Shown here: positions 24,480-34,566 of the stretch, in pieces
Layout: each line of letters begins with the position of its first letter
Numbering within the stretch: the first letter of the stretch is position 1
Assembly: GCA_022843585.1 (NCBI GenBank)
Contig: JALHNJ010000009.1
Span: 62,001 to 126,000, forward strand
From: Chitinophagaceae bacterium
GTDB taxonomy: Bacteria > Bacteroidota > Bacteroidia > Chitinophagales > Chitinophagaceae
Direction of reading: 5' to 3'
DNA length: 64,000 bases
Translations under genes and position numbers: made by a program
Notes under the pieces: generated by a model
Databases searched by the model: none
What the model was told of the DNA's origin: nothing
The model's input: the letters and a program-made list of their open reading frames with translations, nothing else

Positions 24480-25529
24480 TTATTTATTTTCCGTCATTAC
24501 CGCTGCAACTGGTGCTTTCGCTGCTGTATCTGTTTTTGCTTTTGGATCTTTATCAGGGTTCGCTACCAAATACTGTGGTTTCTTTTGTGCCATCCATGCA
24601 TCAAACTCTTCTTGTGTTTCTACAATAATAACACCTCTCATACTCCAGTGACCTTGTCCGCACATCTGGTCGCAAGAAATTTCATAAGCAAAATTTGGTT
24701 TACCTGTTTTCTCAATCATTTCTTTAGTTGTAAATCGGGGAGTAAACCACATGGTTGTCGGAGTACCTGGTACTGCGTCCATTTTCATTCTAAAATGAGC
24801 AAGGCCCACATCATGTATTACATCTTTTGCGCCGATCACTAATTTCACTGGTTTGTTTACCACCAGGTGCATTTCCTGTTCCATAAAAACATCATCATGG
24901 TTGGCTTCGTCTTCCCAAAGCTGACCTGCAGGATTGTTATTGGCAGGATCTACTTTTTTGAAATACTTTTTACCCAATATTCCATCTTTTCCCGGATAGC
25001 GAAACTCCCAACCAAACTGTTTGCCTACCACTTCCACCACCATAGAATTTTTCGGAGCATCACCAGTTATTTTAAACCAATAAAACAATCCAAATCCAAC
25101 TAGTATGGTTAATGTAATAGCAGGTATTACGGTCCAGATCAATTCCAATTTATTATTGTGTGGATAGTAAAATGCCTTTCGTTTATCAGATTCCTGGTAT
25201 TTATAAGAGAACCAGAATAATGCTACTTGTGTAATAACGAATACAATACCTGTCAGCGCAATGGTGATATAAAGCATTCTGTCAATCAATATTCCATGAT
25301 CAGATGCCGGCTCTCCTAATATTTTTCCTTTCAGTTGCTCGTTGCAATAGTACACACCAATCAAACCAATAATCAGAAATGCCAGAAGCATAAAAGCATT
25401 CACCTTATTGGTTTGCTTTCTGGCTCTTTCTTCACCACGTAATACGGCCACATATTCGCTGGCTTTGGCAATCTGAAACGTTATCAGAAAACCCAATCCT
25501 AAAATTGCAACTATGAAAAATGTTTGCAT
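24480..25529 (-). CDS. ctaC: Cytochrome c oxidase subunit II
   Basis: Carries the CuA centre that takes electrons from cytochrome c. An N-terminal helix starts at residue 3; further helices lie near 48-66, 88-112 and 132-153. The cupredoxin domain follows (about 165-315) with CuA ligands in DVGLAHFRMKMD (His) and SCDQMCGQGHWSM (Cys, Cys, His, Met), and the aromatic QFGWEFRYPG. There is no fused cytochrome c domain; electrons are presumably passed from the ActA/ActE hemes. The C-terminus is an Ala/Lys-rich tail. Confidence 0.95.
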   Translation of the reverse strand: MQTFFIVAILGLGFLITFQIAKASEYVAVLRGEERARKQTNKVNAFMLLAFLIIGLIGVYYCNEQLKGKILGEPASDHGILIDRMLYITIALTGIVFVITQVALFWFSYKYQESDKRKAFYYPHNNKLELIWTVIPAITLTILVGFGLFYWFKITGDAPKNSMVVEVVGKQFGWEFRYPGKDGILGKKYFKKVDPANNNPAGQLWEDEANHDDVFMEQEMHLVVNKPVKLVIGAKDVIHDVGLAHFRMKMDAVPGTPTTMWFTPRFTTKEMIEKTGKPNFAYEISCDQMCGQGHWSMRGVIIVETQEEFDAWMAQKKPQYLVANPDKDPKAKTDTAAKAPVAAVMTENK

Positions 25530-25585
25530 AACCTATAATTCAGTTTTTCTATCTTATTTACTTGTCAACTTTTATTCTTGTCCAA

Positions 25586-26812
25586 TTAAGTGTGGTGTAT
25601 TACACTTTCTTTTATAAACGGGTGATTTTTTGCAAGCAGTGGCGACTTACTCAAAGCCCTGCCTGTTAAAAACATGATCAGCCCTACAAAACCTAACGCT
25701 ACACCAAAATCCCACAACATCATTGGCACTTTATCTTTTTGATGACCCGGGAACACCATTTGGAAAAAATCCAGCCAGTGACCGAAAATGATCAGCAATG
25801 CCATAAATGTTACCGTAGTATAATTTCTCTTGGCGCCTCTTCTCATTAATATTAACAACGGAGCAAGGAAATTGATTATAAACATTAGCCAAAAAATTCC
25901 GCTATATATTCCTTGTGCTCTTGGTTTGAAATAAGTTGTTTCTTCCGGGATGTTCGCATACCAGATCAACATGAACTGGGAGAACCATAAATAGGTCCAG
26001 AATACCGAGAAAGCGAACATGAACTTTCCAAGGTCATGTAAATGCTCTTCGTTGGTCAATTCCAGGTAATTATTGTTTTTCAGGAACACCACAAATAAAG
26101 TGATCAATGCTACACCAGCTACAAATGTGCTGGCGAATGTGTACCAACTGTACATGGTGCTATACCAGTGTGCATCAATACTCATTAACCACAACCATGG
26201 AATAGAAGACATCACAGTTAAAGAGAAAACAATAATATAAACGGCAGCCCAAACTGTATTTTTCCAGATATATTTCTTGCTTTCTTCGACGTTCAGTGGC
26301 TTATCATCAATACTGCGGGACAATTTTCTCATCTTCCAACCCAGCAACGACCAAAGAACTATAGTAGCCACCGTCATAGCAGCAAAGAATCCCTTATTTA
26401 AAAATCCAGCTTTAAAACTCAGAATTTTATCATGTTTTACATGCTCTGCGTCTGTCCAGTGAAAAATTTCATGATTGCCACCAAAGCAAATCAACAAGAG
26501 AATAACGCCGCAAATAGTTCCTACCACCGGTACACAAGCAGAAACAGCTTCTGCCACACGACGGAAAGACATTTGCCAGCCGCCCCAGGCTAATGTGGTT
26601 GCGCAGATAAAAAACATCGCTGCATTTACCACTAACAAAAAGTAAACGCTGTTTTGCAACAACGATCCCCAGAAACGGGCTTGTGCAATCGGATCCTCTT
26701 TAGAACCATGCGTTGCATATAAACCAACAATGGTCAGCAAGCCAATCACCATTAGAGTAAAGGCTATCGTATTGAATCTTTTTGGTACTATGTAATTTTC
26801 CCGGATTGTCAT
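25586..26812 (-). CDS. actF: Alternative complex III subunit ActF
   Basis: Ten-helix membrane protein of the NrfD/PsrC-like group that, with ActC, forms the quinol-side membrane core of alternative complex III. The sequence shows repeated hydrophobic helices with charged and His residues in loops (GNHEIFHWTDAEHVKHD), and conserved WFSQFMLIWYANIPEE and FGHWLDFFQMVFPG segments. Identification rests on these and on its position between actE and oxidase subunit II. Confidence 0.9.
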   Translation of the reverse strand: MTIRENYIVPKRFNTIAFTLMVIGLLTIVGLYATHGSKEDPIAQARFWGSLLQNSVYFLLVVNAAMFFICATTLAWGGWQMSFRRVAEAVSACVPVVGTICGVILLLICFGGNHEIFHWTDAEHVKHDKILSFKAGFLNKGFFAAMTVATIVLWSLLGWKMRKLSRSIDDKPLNVEESKKYIWKNTVWAAVYIIVFSLTVMSSIPWLWLMSIDAHWYSTMYSWYTFASTFVAGVALITLFVVFLKNNNYLELTNEEHLHDLGKFMFAFSVFWTYLWFSQFMLIWYANIPEETTYFKPRAQGIYSGIFWLMFIINFLAPLLILMRRGAKRNYTTVTFMALLIIFGHWLDFFQMVFPGHQKDKVPMMLWDFGVALGFVGLIMFLTGRALSKSPLLAKNHPFIKESVIHHT

Positions 26813-26839
26813 CAGTGTTCGTTTATTGTTTCTTCAAAA

Positions 26840-27463
26840 CTATTTAGGTGTTACCGCAGTAGCAGTATCAGCAGCAGGTTTTGCAGCACTGGCTGATCCC
26901 TGCTTTGATTTTATATATGCAACTACTTCCCAACGTTGTTTAGTTGTTAACTGAGCAGCATAGCTTCCCATACTATTTCTTCCGTAGGTCACTGAATGGA
27001 ACATAGTGCCTTCTGCCATGTTTGCCGTAATTGGATCAGTGATAAGATTTCTTGGAGCAACAGGATAAGGGCCGTCACCGTTATTCCACAAAGGACCATT
27101 ACCATCCAGCTTTGTACCATGGCAAATTGCACAGTTAATCAGGTATAATCTTTCTGCTTCTTTCAAGTCAATGCTATCTGCACTCAAAGGACTTTTTATT
27201 GCTGCCGATTGCACATAACCACTAGAATCATTCTTTAATGAATAACCAGCCATATCACCTCTTGCTAGAGTTCCTTCAACAGGCATCGATGTATAATAAA
27301 TACCTTTTTCTTTGAGGTTCTCTGTAGAAGAATAAGTTTCATATGCACGGCTATACGCCATGTCTGGCATATAAGCTCTTCCCGGGTTGCGACGGGTATT
27401 ATTACAGCTAACCATCACAGCCATTAGCGCCATACACCCAGTTATAATCCAAATTTTTTTCAT
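26840..27463 (-). CDS. actE: ActE, monoheme cytochrome c lipoprotein
   Basis: Lipoprotein (lipobox MVSC at residue 20) with one heme motif CAICH followed by GTKLDGNGPLW; the axial Met is likely in NMAEGTMFHSVTYGRNSMGSYA. The short leading region matches ActE proteins (DMAYSRAYETY). It is the electron-transfer subunit at the periplasmic face of alternative complex III. The C-terminus is Ala/Thr-rich. Confidence 0.91.
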   Translation of the reverse strand: MKKIWIITGCMALMAVMVSCNNTRRNPGRAYMPDMAYSRAYETYSSTENLKEKGIYYTSMPVEGTLARGDMAGYSLKNDSSGYVQSAAIKSPLSADSIDLKEAERLYLINCAICHGTKLDGNGPLWNNGDGPYPVAPRNLITDPITANMAEGTMFHSVTYGRNSMGSYAAQLTTKQRWEVVAYIKSKQGSASAAKPAADTATAVTPK

Positions 27464-27549
27464 CCTCTTTTATTTAATTCCCAAATAAAAAATCCAAATT
27501 CCGTCATCAATTTTCTAACTCACTATTCAACAATTAATCTTTTGAAAGA

Positions 27550-28140
27550 TTAATGCGCTGCCTCAGCTTTTCTTTCAAATCGTTTTGTGTCTTTATCGTA
27601 TCTGCCAAGCCACCAACCAGTTTCTTTGTATTGTACTTGTACATCTTGCCCACCGATACTTTGTAAAAAGCTCATCGCTTCCGCATCATTGGTTTTATCA
27701 GTACACTCTAAGACTAAAACAAATGTATCGTCAGTAGAACGCAGGTTGAAATGGTCTTTTCTTACGAATGGTGCTAACTGACACAGGTAGCAAAATGTAA
27801 GTACCATTCCTACCGCTGCAAAGAGTACCGTTAACTCAAACGTAATTGGTATCCACGCAGGTAATGCAAAAAATGGTTTACCCCCAAAGTTTATCTGCCA
27901 GTCAACTGTTAATGCCCAGGTAATAAAACCTACTGCTGTTGCAGTTCCGGTAATGGCATAAATAAATCCTGCAGTGTGTAGGCTGGTATCACGGAGACCC
28001 ATTGCTTTATCTAATCCATGAATAGGAAATGGTGTGAACACTTCATGAATCTTGTAACCTCCACGACGTACTTTCTTTACGGCAGGAAATAAAACCGCCT
28101 CATCATAAAAATTACCCGTTATAAATTTTTGTACCGCCAT
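27550..28140 (-). CDS. actD: ActD (DUF3341) subunit
   Basis: DUF3341 protein with two membrane helices (about residues 58-78 and 96-118) flanked by soluble parts. The N-terminus has GNFYDEAVLFPAVKKVRRGGYKIHEVFTPFPIHGLDKAMGL, the family signature (cited here as EVFTPFPIHGLD). It is a structural subunit of alternative complex III. A TTTAGCTTTTAGCT repeat (plus strand) ends up immediately upstream of its start. Confidence 0.92.
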   Translation of the reverse strand: MAVQKFITGNFYDEAVLFPAVKKVRRGGYKIHEVFTPFPIHGLDKAMGLRDTSLHTAGFIYAITGTATAVGFITWALTVDWQINFGGKPFFALPAWIPITFELTVLFAAVGMVLTFCYLCQLAPFVRKDHFNLRSTDDTFVLVLECTDKTNDAEAMSFLQSIGGQDVQVQYKETGWWLGRYDKDTKRFERKAEAAH

Positions 28141-28142
28141 TG

Positions 28143-28231
28143 TTTAGCTTTTAGCTATGAGTTTCGGGCTGCGAGCAAGAAACTCTAAAATCGTTATGTT
28201 CTTATATATTAACCGGCTTGTAGCTCGCAGC
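28143..28231. repeat. Inverted-repeat element between actC and actD
   Basis: Contains GAGTTTC/GAAACTC (28159-28185) and GCTGCGAGC/GCTCGCAGC (28168-28176 with 28223-28231), so alternative hairpins can form inside the operon. The 14-mer TTTAGCTTTTAGCT at 28143-28156 recurs exactly at 29709-29722 ahead of actC. Looks like a small dispersed repeat rather than coding sequence. Confidence 0.45.
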
Positions 28232-28252
28232 TATTAGCTCGTTTCTTTTTAC

Positions 28253-29701
28253 TTAATGATCATGCGCCTGCTTTTCAGCAAACTCAATAGTTCCTTCTTT
28301 TTCCACCACATCCATTTTCTCTTTATAATTATCTCCACTTCTCTTCAAGATGTGCTTGATCTCTGCAATTGCAATTACCGGGAAGAATTTAGAGAACAGG
28401 AAGTAACAGGTAAAGAATAAACCGAATGTTCCCATGTAAAATCCAACCTCCCAGATCGTTGGTGTATAGTAAGTACTCCATGCACTTGGCAGGTAGTCTC
28501 TATACACCGATGTAACGATGATCACAAAACGTTCGAACCACATACCGATGTTTACCAATATTGACATGAAGAAAGTAACCACCAGGTTTGTTCTCATTTT
28601 CTTAAACCAGAAAATCTGCGGCGATAATACGTTACATCCCATCATGATCCAGTAACTCCAACCATATGGACTGTTCAGGTTCAAACGGTTTTCGAAGAAG
28701 GCAAAATTTTCATAATCAACAGCAGAGTACCACGCCATGAACAACTCGGTGAGATAAGCAATACCAACAATTGAACCTGTTAGTACAATTACTTTATTCA
28801 TCACATTGATATGCTCGATAGTAATATATTCTTCAAGCCCCAATACTTTTCTTGTTACCACCAATAGTGTTTGCACCATAGCGAAACCAGAGAAGATGGC
28901 ACCCGCAACGAAATAAGGCGGGAAGATGGTAGTATGCCAACCCGGAACAACAGATGTTGCGAAGTCGAAGGATACAATAGTGTGTACTGATAATACAAGT
29001 GGCGTACTTAAACCTGCTAATACTAATGAAAGTGCTTCGTGGCGTTGCCAGTGTTTAGTGCTACCAGTCCATCCAAATGCAGCTACTCCATAAAATGCTT
29101 TTCTCCATTTCTTTTTAGCTCTGTCACGAAGTGTTGCTAAGTCAGGCAACAAACCAGAATACCAGAATAAAAGTGAAACAGTGAAGTAAGTTGATATCGC
29201 AAATACGTCCCACAACAATGGCGAATTAAAATTCACCCACAAAGGGCCTCTTGTATTTGGATAAGGTAATACAAAGAATGCATTCCATACACGACCCATG
29301 TGCCAGATAGGAAACTGGCCCGCACACATTACAGCAAAAATCGTCATCGCTTCCGCTGCACGGTTTACACCTGTTCTCCAACCCTGGCGGAATAATAATA
29401 AGATAGCAGAGATCAATGTTCCGGCATGACCAATACCTACCCACCATACGAAATTGGTAATATCCCAACCCCATCCGATGGTTTTATTCAGGTTCCACTG
29501 TCCCGTACCATAAATCACCTCCACTGTAACAGAGAGAATACCAAAACCAAGCATCAGCACAGAAATAATAAATCCAATCCACCAAAGTTTGGATGGTTTT
29601 GCTTCTACGGGGCGGCAAATATCTTCCGTTACCTGGTGATAATCTTTATCCCCTTCTACCAGTGCTGGTCTTACCTGTGATTCGTATCTGAGTAATGACA
29701 T
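28253..29701 (-). CDS. actC: ActC, NrfD/PsrC-like quinol-binding subunit
   Basis: Membrane subunit of alternative complex III with nine or ten helices, expected to oxidise menaquinol near the ActB iron-sulfur clusters. The N-terminal soluble stretch (QVTEDICRPVEAKPSK) is typical of ActC, as are FVWWVGIGHAGTLISAILLL (cited as WWVGIGHAGT), IVSFDFATSVVPGWHTTIFPPYFVAGAI (as VPGWHTTIFPPYF) and WFERFVIIVTS. It lies between actB and actD. Confidence 0.94.
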   Translation of the reverse strand: MSLLRYESQVRPALVEGDKDYHQVTEDICRPVEAKPSKLWWIGFIISVLMLGFGILSVTVEVIYGTGQWNLNKTIGWGWDITNFVWWVGIGHAGTLISAILLLFRQGWRTGVNRAAEAMTIFAVMCAGQFPIWHMGRVWNAFFVLPYPNTRGPLWVNFNSPLLWDVFAISTYFTVSLLFWYSGLLPDLATLRDRAKKKWRKAFYGVAAFGWTGSTKHWQRHEALSLVLAGLSTPLVLSVHTIVSFDFATSVVPGWHTTIFPPYFVAGAIFSGFAMVQTLLVVTRKVLGLEEYITIEHINVMNKVIVLTGSIVGIAYLTELFMAWYSAVDYENFAFFENRLNLNSPYGWSYWIMMGCNVLSPQIFWFKKMRTNLVVTFFMSILVNIGMWFERFVIIVTSVYRDYLPSAWSTYYTPTIWEVGFYMGTFGLFFTCYFLFSKFFPVIAIAEIKHILKRSGDNYKEKMDVVEKEGTIEFAEKQAHDH

Positions 29702-29772
29702 AATTTGATTTAGCTTTTAGCTGTTATTGGTTTTGGCAAATACCAGCTTATATTTTTTAATCAACTTCGTTC

Positions 29773-32700
29773 TTAATGACTTGCTTCTGTTTTTGGTACT
29801 GATGGCAATGTGCTGTCAGCTTTATGTTCTCCTGTTTTATGATCACCGCTGTCAGCTGCATGTTCTTCGCCATGCTCTCCACCCCAATGAGCATCTATTT
29901 CATCGGTATTCCTGATTTTAGCCAGGTATGTAACATTGGGCAACACATGTAATTGCTCTAGTACATGGAAACCACGTTGTGTATTTTCTGCTCTTACTTT
30001 TGAAATAGAACTCTCTTTATCATGGGAGTTACCAAAAACAATTGCATCAGCAGCACAAGCTGTTTGACAAGCTGTTTTTGCTTCATCGCCTTTCATTGGG
30101 CGATTCTCTTTTTTCGCATCCAACTTAGCTGCTTGTAATTTCTGTACACAGAAAGAACATTTTTCAATCACCCCTCTTGAACGAACAGTAACATCAGGAT
30201 TCAATACCATTCTCGTTAAGTCATCATTCATTTGGAAAACAACCGGATCTAATTTACCTACAATCTGCTGATCCTGGTTATTAGGGAAACTATCGGCGCC
30301 TGTATAATCAGACCAGTTAAAGCGACGTACTTTAAACGGACAGTTATTAGCGCAATATCTTGTACCGATACAACGGTTATACGTCATTTGGTTCAATCCT
30401 TCTGCACTATGGTTAGTAGCAGCAACCGGACAAACATTCTCGCAAGGTGCATTATCACAATGCTGACACATCATTGGTTGGAAAACCACCCCTTTTAAGT
30501 TGTCCGGATTTTCTTTATCGCTGATGAAGTAACGATCGATACGTAACCAATGCATATCGTGGTAACGCAACACTTCGCTTTTACCAACAACCGGTACGTT
30601 GTTTTCCGCATGACAAGCCACTACACAAGCACCGCAACCAAAACATGCATTCATATCAATGCTCATTCCCCATTTAATACCCGGCTGCTCATGCTGCGGA
30701 TATAATGTGGCCTGGCGAAAATCATCATTTGCATTTTTATAAAAAGCTTCTTTCAAATGTTGCTTCCATTCAGGAATAACATTCGGATGCTTTTTAAAAG
30801 AAGCTAATGTTGTTTCTCTTACTACTTCTTCACGGTCTTCGTAAGAATTATGTATTTGTGTTTGTGCAATTTTTTCTTTTCTGTTCAGGTTTTCAATAAC
30901 TACTCCAGTTGCAAAGTTGTCAACGGTAGTTCCATTGTAAGAAGTAAAAGGATAAGCATTTTTACCAGCACCAGCAGCTGTCTTACCTAACCCATCATTT
31001 CTTCCGTAACCAACAGCGATGGCAATTGTATCCGCATTCATGCCCGGAATAACAAGGATTGGCAATTCAACTTCTTTTTTGCCAACTGTTACCTTAATAA
31101 CAGGTTTTCCAGGATAATATTCGTAATCAGTATCTAACTTAATTCCTAACTCTTTGGCTTTGGCCATAGAGATCAATGCATAGTTGTCCCAGGTAGCTTT
31201 AGTTACCGGGTCAGGTAGTTCCTGTAACCATGGGTTACCAGCTTGTGAACCTGAACCAATAGAAACTTTTTGGTATAATACAACTTCTACACCTGTTCCT
31301 TTTTTGTAACCAGCAATTGCTGATGCTGCTTCTGCAACAGCACCACCGCTATATGAACCGGCGCCAGCTGCTGCAGGGGCTTCTTCTTTTATTCCATCTT
31401 GTAATGCTTTATTAAATCCATCAGCACCCAGTTTAGTATTCCAGTATTCTTTGAAATAAGTATCGTAATCCTGGGTAGCACCACTCCATTTTAATAATGA
31501 AGTTTGGTAAGGACGAGTTTTAAATAAAGGATAAATAGTAGGCTGAAGGAAACTAACCACACCTGTTTTAGCTTCCGCATCTCCCCAACTTTCCAAGTAA
31601 TGATGTGTTGGTAAAATATATTCGCAGAGTTCAGTTGTTTCATCCATTTTTTCATTGAAAGAAACCGTAACTCTTACTTTTTTCAACGCTGCTTTAAATT
31701 TCTCTGCATCAGGATGCGTATAGGCAGGATTTGCTCCGTACACCATTAATGTACCAACGCTACCAGCTTCCATATCCGTAATCAACTGAGCCATGTCTGC
31801 GTCTATACCCTGACGGTAGTTAACAGGTTTGCTCCAGTCGATGGTAGTACCATTAGCACCAATTGCACTATTGATAGCATTAACAATTACCTGTACATTT
31901 TTATCATTACTTCCGCACACTACTAATGATTGACCATTGTGTGCTTTAAGATCTTCTGCTACTTTTTTAATACCTGCCGCCAATTTTGCATCTGCAATTG
32001 CGGGTGCTGTAACTGAACCACCAACAGCCGCTAATAATGCAACTGCTACAGCACCTGTTTCAGATGGGCGATGTGTAAAACGTTCATCTGCATTAGAACC
32101 AGTCATACTTAAATGACCCTCGAATTGGTAATGCTTGCTCATGGAAGGATTCTTCTCATCGATCTTTCTTCCTTTTGAATAACCTTTTGCATATTCAACA
32201 GAGCTAAGCCAGGTGCCCAGAAAATCTGCACCGATACTTACAATTACTTTAGCTGCCGCAAAATCATAATTGGGGATTTTTCTTCCAAAACCACTTGCTT
32301 CGTTGGCTAACAATATACCGCTGTAAGAAACGGCATCGTATTGTACATGCTTTAAGTTTGGAAACTTAGCAATGATTTCTTTTGTAGTAGGAGAAGTGAT
32401 CGTTGATGTAAGCAATACAACAGAACCAGTTGCAGCTTTCATTGCATCACCTACCATTTTATCAAACTGCTCAAACGTAGGAACTTCCTGGAATGTAACG
32501 TCGGTTCCTTTTGTAACACGGTGCAACGGAAATTTTGCACGGTACATATCATATAGATCAAGAACAGATGCCTGGGAACGGGCTGTTGTACCGCCGCCGG
32601 TAAAAGAAAGATCGTTTCCTTCGATTTTGATAGGACGACCATCTCGTACTTTAGCAACAACAGGTATTACATCACCATCCTGCACATACGTAGTAGCATA

Positions 32701-32976
32701 ATATTTTGCTACACCAGGAACAAGATTTTCTGGTTTGTTGGCATAAGGAATTGCTTTGTTAACCGGTATTTTACAACTGGCGGCTAATGTAGCAGCAGCG
32801 GTACTAAAACCGAGATACTTTAAGAAATCCCTGCGGGGAGCTTTGGCATCAATTAATCCCTTATCATCAAAACCCTCAAAAGGCAGTTCTTCCTGGAATT
32901 CATCCTGAGATAACTTTTTAAGGTTCTCCGGGTCATTCACCTCTCCGAAACTTTGCCAGTACTTGTTTTGGCTCAT
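29773..32976 (-). CDS. actB: ActB, iron-sulfur subunit of alternative complex III
   Basis: Large periplasmic subunit of alternative complex III. The N-terminal half resembles molybdopterin oxidoreductases but ActB binds no molybdenum cofactor; the C-terminal half is a four-cluster ferredoxin domain. A degenerate twin-arginine signal (RRDFLKYLGFSTAAATLAAS) begins near residue 50, the 'TAT-variant' form. Cluster motifs are CFGCGACVVAC, CQHCDNAPCENVC, CIGTRYCANNC and CSFCVQKL...CQTAC. I chose ATG 32976 (MSQNKYWQSF), which matches the usual ActB start, over in-frame codons further upstream. The C-terminal tail is His-rich. Confidence 0.94.
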   Translation of the reverse strand: MSQNKYWQSFGEVNDPENLKKLSQDEFQEELPFEGFDDKGLIDAKAPRRDFLKYLGFSTAAATLAASCKIPVNKAIPYANKPENLVPGVAKYYATTYVQDGDVIPVVAKVRDGRPIKIEGNDLSFTGGGTTARSQASVLDLYDMYRAKFPLHRVTKGTDVTFQEVPTFEQFDKMVGDAMKAATGSVVLLTSTITSPTTKEIIAKFPNLKHVQYDAVSYSGILLANEASGFGRKIPNYDFAAAKVIVSIGADFLGTWLSSVEYAKGYSKGRKIDEKNPSMSKHYQFEGHLSMTGSNADERFTHRPSETGAVAVALLAAVGGSVTAPAIADAKLAAGIKKVAEDLKAHNGQSLVVCGSNDKNVQVIVNAINSAIGANGTTIDWSKPVNYRQGIDADMAQLITDMEAGSVGTLMVYGANPAYTHPDAEKFKAALKKVRVTVSFNEKMDETTELCEYILPTHHYLESWGDAEAKTGVVSFLQPTIYPLFKTRPYQTSLLKWSGATQDYDTYFKEYWNTKLGADGFNKALQDGIKEEAPAAAGAGSYSGGAVAEAASAIAGYKKGTGVEVVLYQKVSIGSGSQAGNPWLQELPDPVTKATWDNYALISMAKAKELGIKLDTDYEYYPGKPVIKVTVGKKEVELPILVIPGMNADTIAIAVGYGRNDGLGKTAAGAGKNAYPFTSYNGTTVDNFATGVVIENLNRKEKIAQTQIHNSYEDREEVVRETTLASFKKHPNVIPEWKQHLKEAFYKNANDDFRQATLYPQHEQPGIKWGMSIDMNACFGCGACVVACHAENNVPVVGKSEVLRYHDMHWLRIDRYFISDKENPDNLKGVVFQPMMCQHCDNAPCENVCPVAATNHSAEGLNQMTYNRCIGTRYCANNCPFKVRRFNWSDYTGADSFPNNQDQQIVGKLDPVVFQMNDDLTRMVLNPDVTVRSRGVIEKCSFCVQKLQAAKLDAKKENRPMKGDEAKTACQTACAADAIVFGNSHDKESSISKVRAENTQRGFHVLEQLHVLPNVTYLAKIRNTDEIDAHWGGEHGEEHAADSGDHKTGEHKADSTLPSVPKTEASH

Positions 32977-33025
32977 AGTAAAATTTGAAAATTTGACAAT
33001 TCGACAATTTCGAATTTGCTCTTTA

Positions 33026-34303
33026 TTAATAGTGACATTTCTGACATTCCAAACCACCGATATCTTTCACACTAACACTATCCATTTTGTGGTTCTTTAT
33101 ATCGTTATGAAACTTCTCGTAAATGCTGTAGAATTTATTACCGGTACTGTCGCTGTAATTGAAATCAACTTTTGTTTCTCTATGACAGTTAATACACCAG
33201 CCCATGCTTAATTCAGAAACCTGTTTTACTTCATCCATGGCAGTTACTTCTCCATGACAACTTTGACATTGTACTTTACCGGCTCTTATATGCTGGGAGT
33301 GGTTAAAGTAAACATGGTCAGGCAGGTTGTGAATTTTTACCCACTCAATTGGTTTTGCTTTGGAAGGATCCCAATCGTTTGGTTTTGCAGGATCAAAGCC
33401 TGCTGCTTTATATAGTTTGGCTATTTCTGCAGTACCATTGATCTCATTACCTGCTTCATCATACAATTTCGGACCTTTTACATATTCGTTGATGGACTTA
33501 TGACAGTTCATACAAATATTGACTGCAGGGATAGCGGCATGCTTACTGTCCCATGCAGAACCGTGGCAATACAAACAACTGATCTGGTTGATGCCCGCAT
33601 GTACTTTATGGGAGTAGTAAATAGGTTGAACTGGCGCATAATCTGTTTGGCGCCCCAATCCGATTGCTGCTTTGCTGAAATAATATCCGGCCACTGCAAA
33701 GAAGATCAGGGCCATCATAGCAATATATATTTTGTTCTTGTAGAAAGGAACTTGTTCCGGGCGGCTGATACCTTCTGCATCATCACTCATTTTTTTCAGG
33801 TTACTGTTAACCTGCATGAGTATTAATGCGATGATGGCTAAGATCAAAGAAATAACACCAAAGATGATGGCATTGGAGTTGCCTTTTTCCGGCTCCCCTG
33901 TTGTTGTAGTTGTTGAGGGACCAGCTTTTGCTTTAGCATCAGCATCATTTATATATGCAACTAAATCATCAACGTCTTTTAAAGTGATGTCAGAAAACCC
34001 TGTCATCATGGATTTGTATTCAGCCAATAATCCCTGTGTATAGGGATCATTTTTCATATATCCCGCAGGATTATTGATCCATTTCAGCAACTCATTATGG
34101 TCGGCCCATTTGTGCCTTTCTTCTAATCCAGCCAAAGCAGGACCAGTACCATTTTTACCAATCTGGTGACAGGAAGCACATTTACCCATGAAGATAGCCT
34201 TGCCCGCAGCTATATCCTGAGCGGAAACATATACAAAAGAAAAAACGAATACCGAAAGTAGAGTTAGCGTTAGTTTTTTGCCGATTGGTTTACAAGGAAT
34301 CAT
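33026..34303 (-). CDS. actA: ActA, multiheme cytochrome c with extra monoheme domain
   Basis: First gene of the alternative complex III operon. After a signal peptide (LTLLSVFVFSFVYVSAQ) comes a monoheme cytochrome c domain (CASCHQIGKNGTGP), a membrane helix (about residues 124-142) and a second helix, then a multiheme domain with CLYCH, CMNCH, CQSCH, CINCH and CQKCH; the last heme motif is at the extreme C-terminus. Six CxxCH motifs in total. I chose ATG 34303; longer in-frame starts would overlap the -7 box. The heme string should connect ActB to ActE and the oxidase. Confidence 0.93.
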   Translation of the reverse strand: MIPCKPIGKKLTLTLLSVFVFSFVYVSAQDIAAGKAIFMGKCASCHQIGKNGTGPALAGLEERHKWADHNELLKWINNPAGYMKNDPYTQGLLAEYKSMMTGFSDITLKDVDDLVAYINDADAKAKAGPSTTTTTGEPEKGNSNAIIFGVISLILAIIALILMQVNSNLKKMSDDAEGISRPEQVPFYKNKIYIAMMALIFFAVAGYYFSKAAIGLGRQTDYAPVQPIYYSHKVHAGINQISCLYCHGSAWDSKHAAIPAVNICMNCHKSINEYVKGPKLYDEAGNEINGTAEIAKLYKAAGFDPAKPNDWDPSKAKPIEWVKIHNLPDHVYFNHSQHIRAGKVQCQSCHGEVTAMDEVKQVSELSMGWCINCHRETKVDFNYSDSTGNKFYSIYEKFHNDIKNHKMDSVSVKDIGGLECQKCHY

Positions 34304-34351
34304 AGACACAGTTGATGCTAAAAAATGTGGATAAAAACCGTTAATCAGCCG

Positions 34352-34385
34352 CAAAAATAAGTCAGGAAGTTAACAAAATAGCAAC
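34352..34385 (-). promoter_or_regulatory. Promoter of the act-cta operon
   Basis: On the minus strand TATTTTTG (34352-34359) matches TAnnTTTG, and GTTG at 34382-34385 lies 22 bases further upstream as a possible -33 element. The start would be near 34347, about 43 bases before the actA ATG. Confidence 0.5.
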
Positions 34386-34566
34386 GCCTTTAACTTTTTT
34401 TTGAGCCGCTACCAGCTTGCGTTTCAGCCGATTTATTCGCTTTTTTTTGAATAGGGGAAAATTGTTTGTCATAAAAAGGTCAACTCTTCAATAAAGTTCA
34501 ACAGATGTGTGAATAGCGCATTTTATTGCCTTTTTTTTCCTGACTTTTGCCGCCAATTAACATCAC

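Noticed and set aside
29773-32976. Molybdenum oxidoreductase (true catalytic)
   Set aside because: Position in the act operon, the TAT-variant signal and the four-cluster C-terminal domain identify ActB, which carries no molybdenum cofactor.
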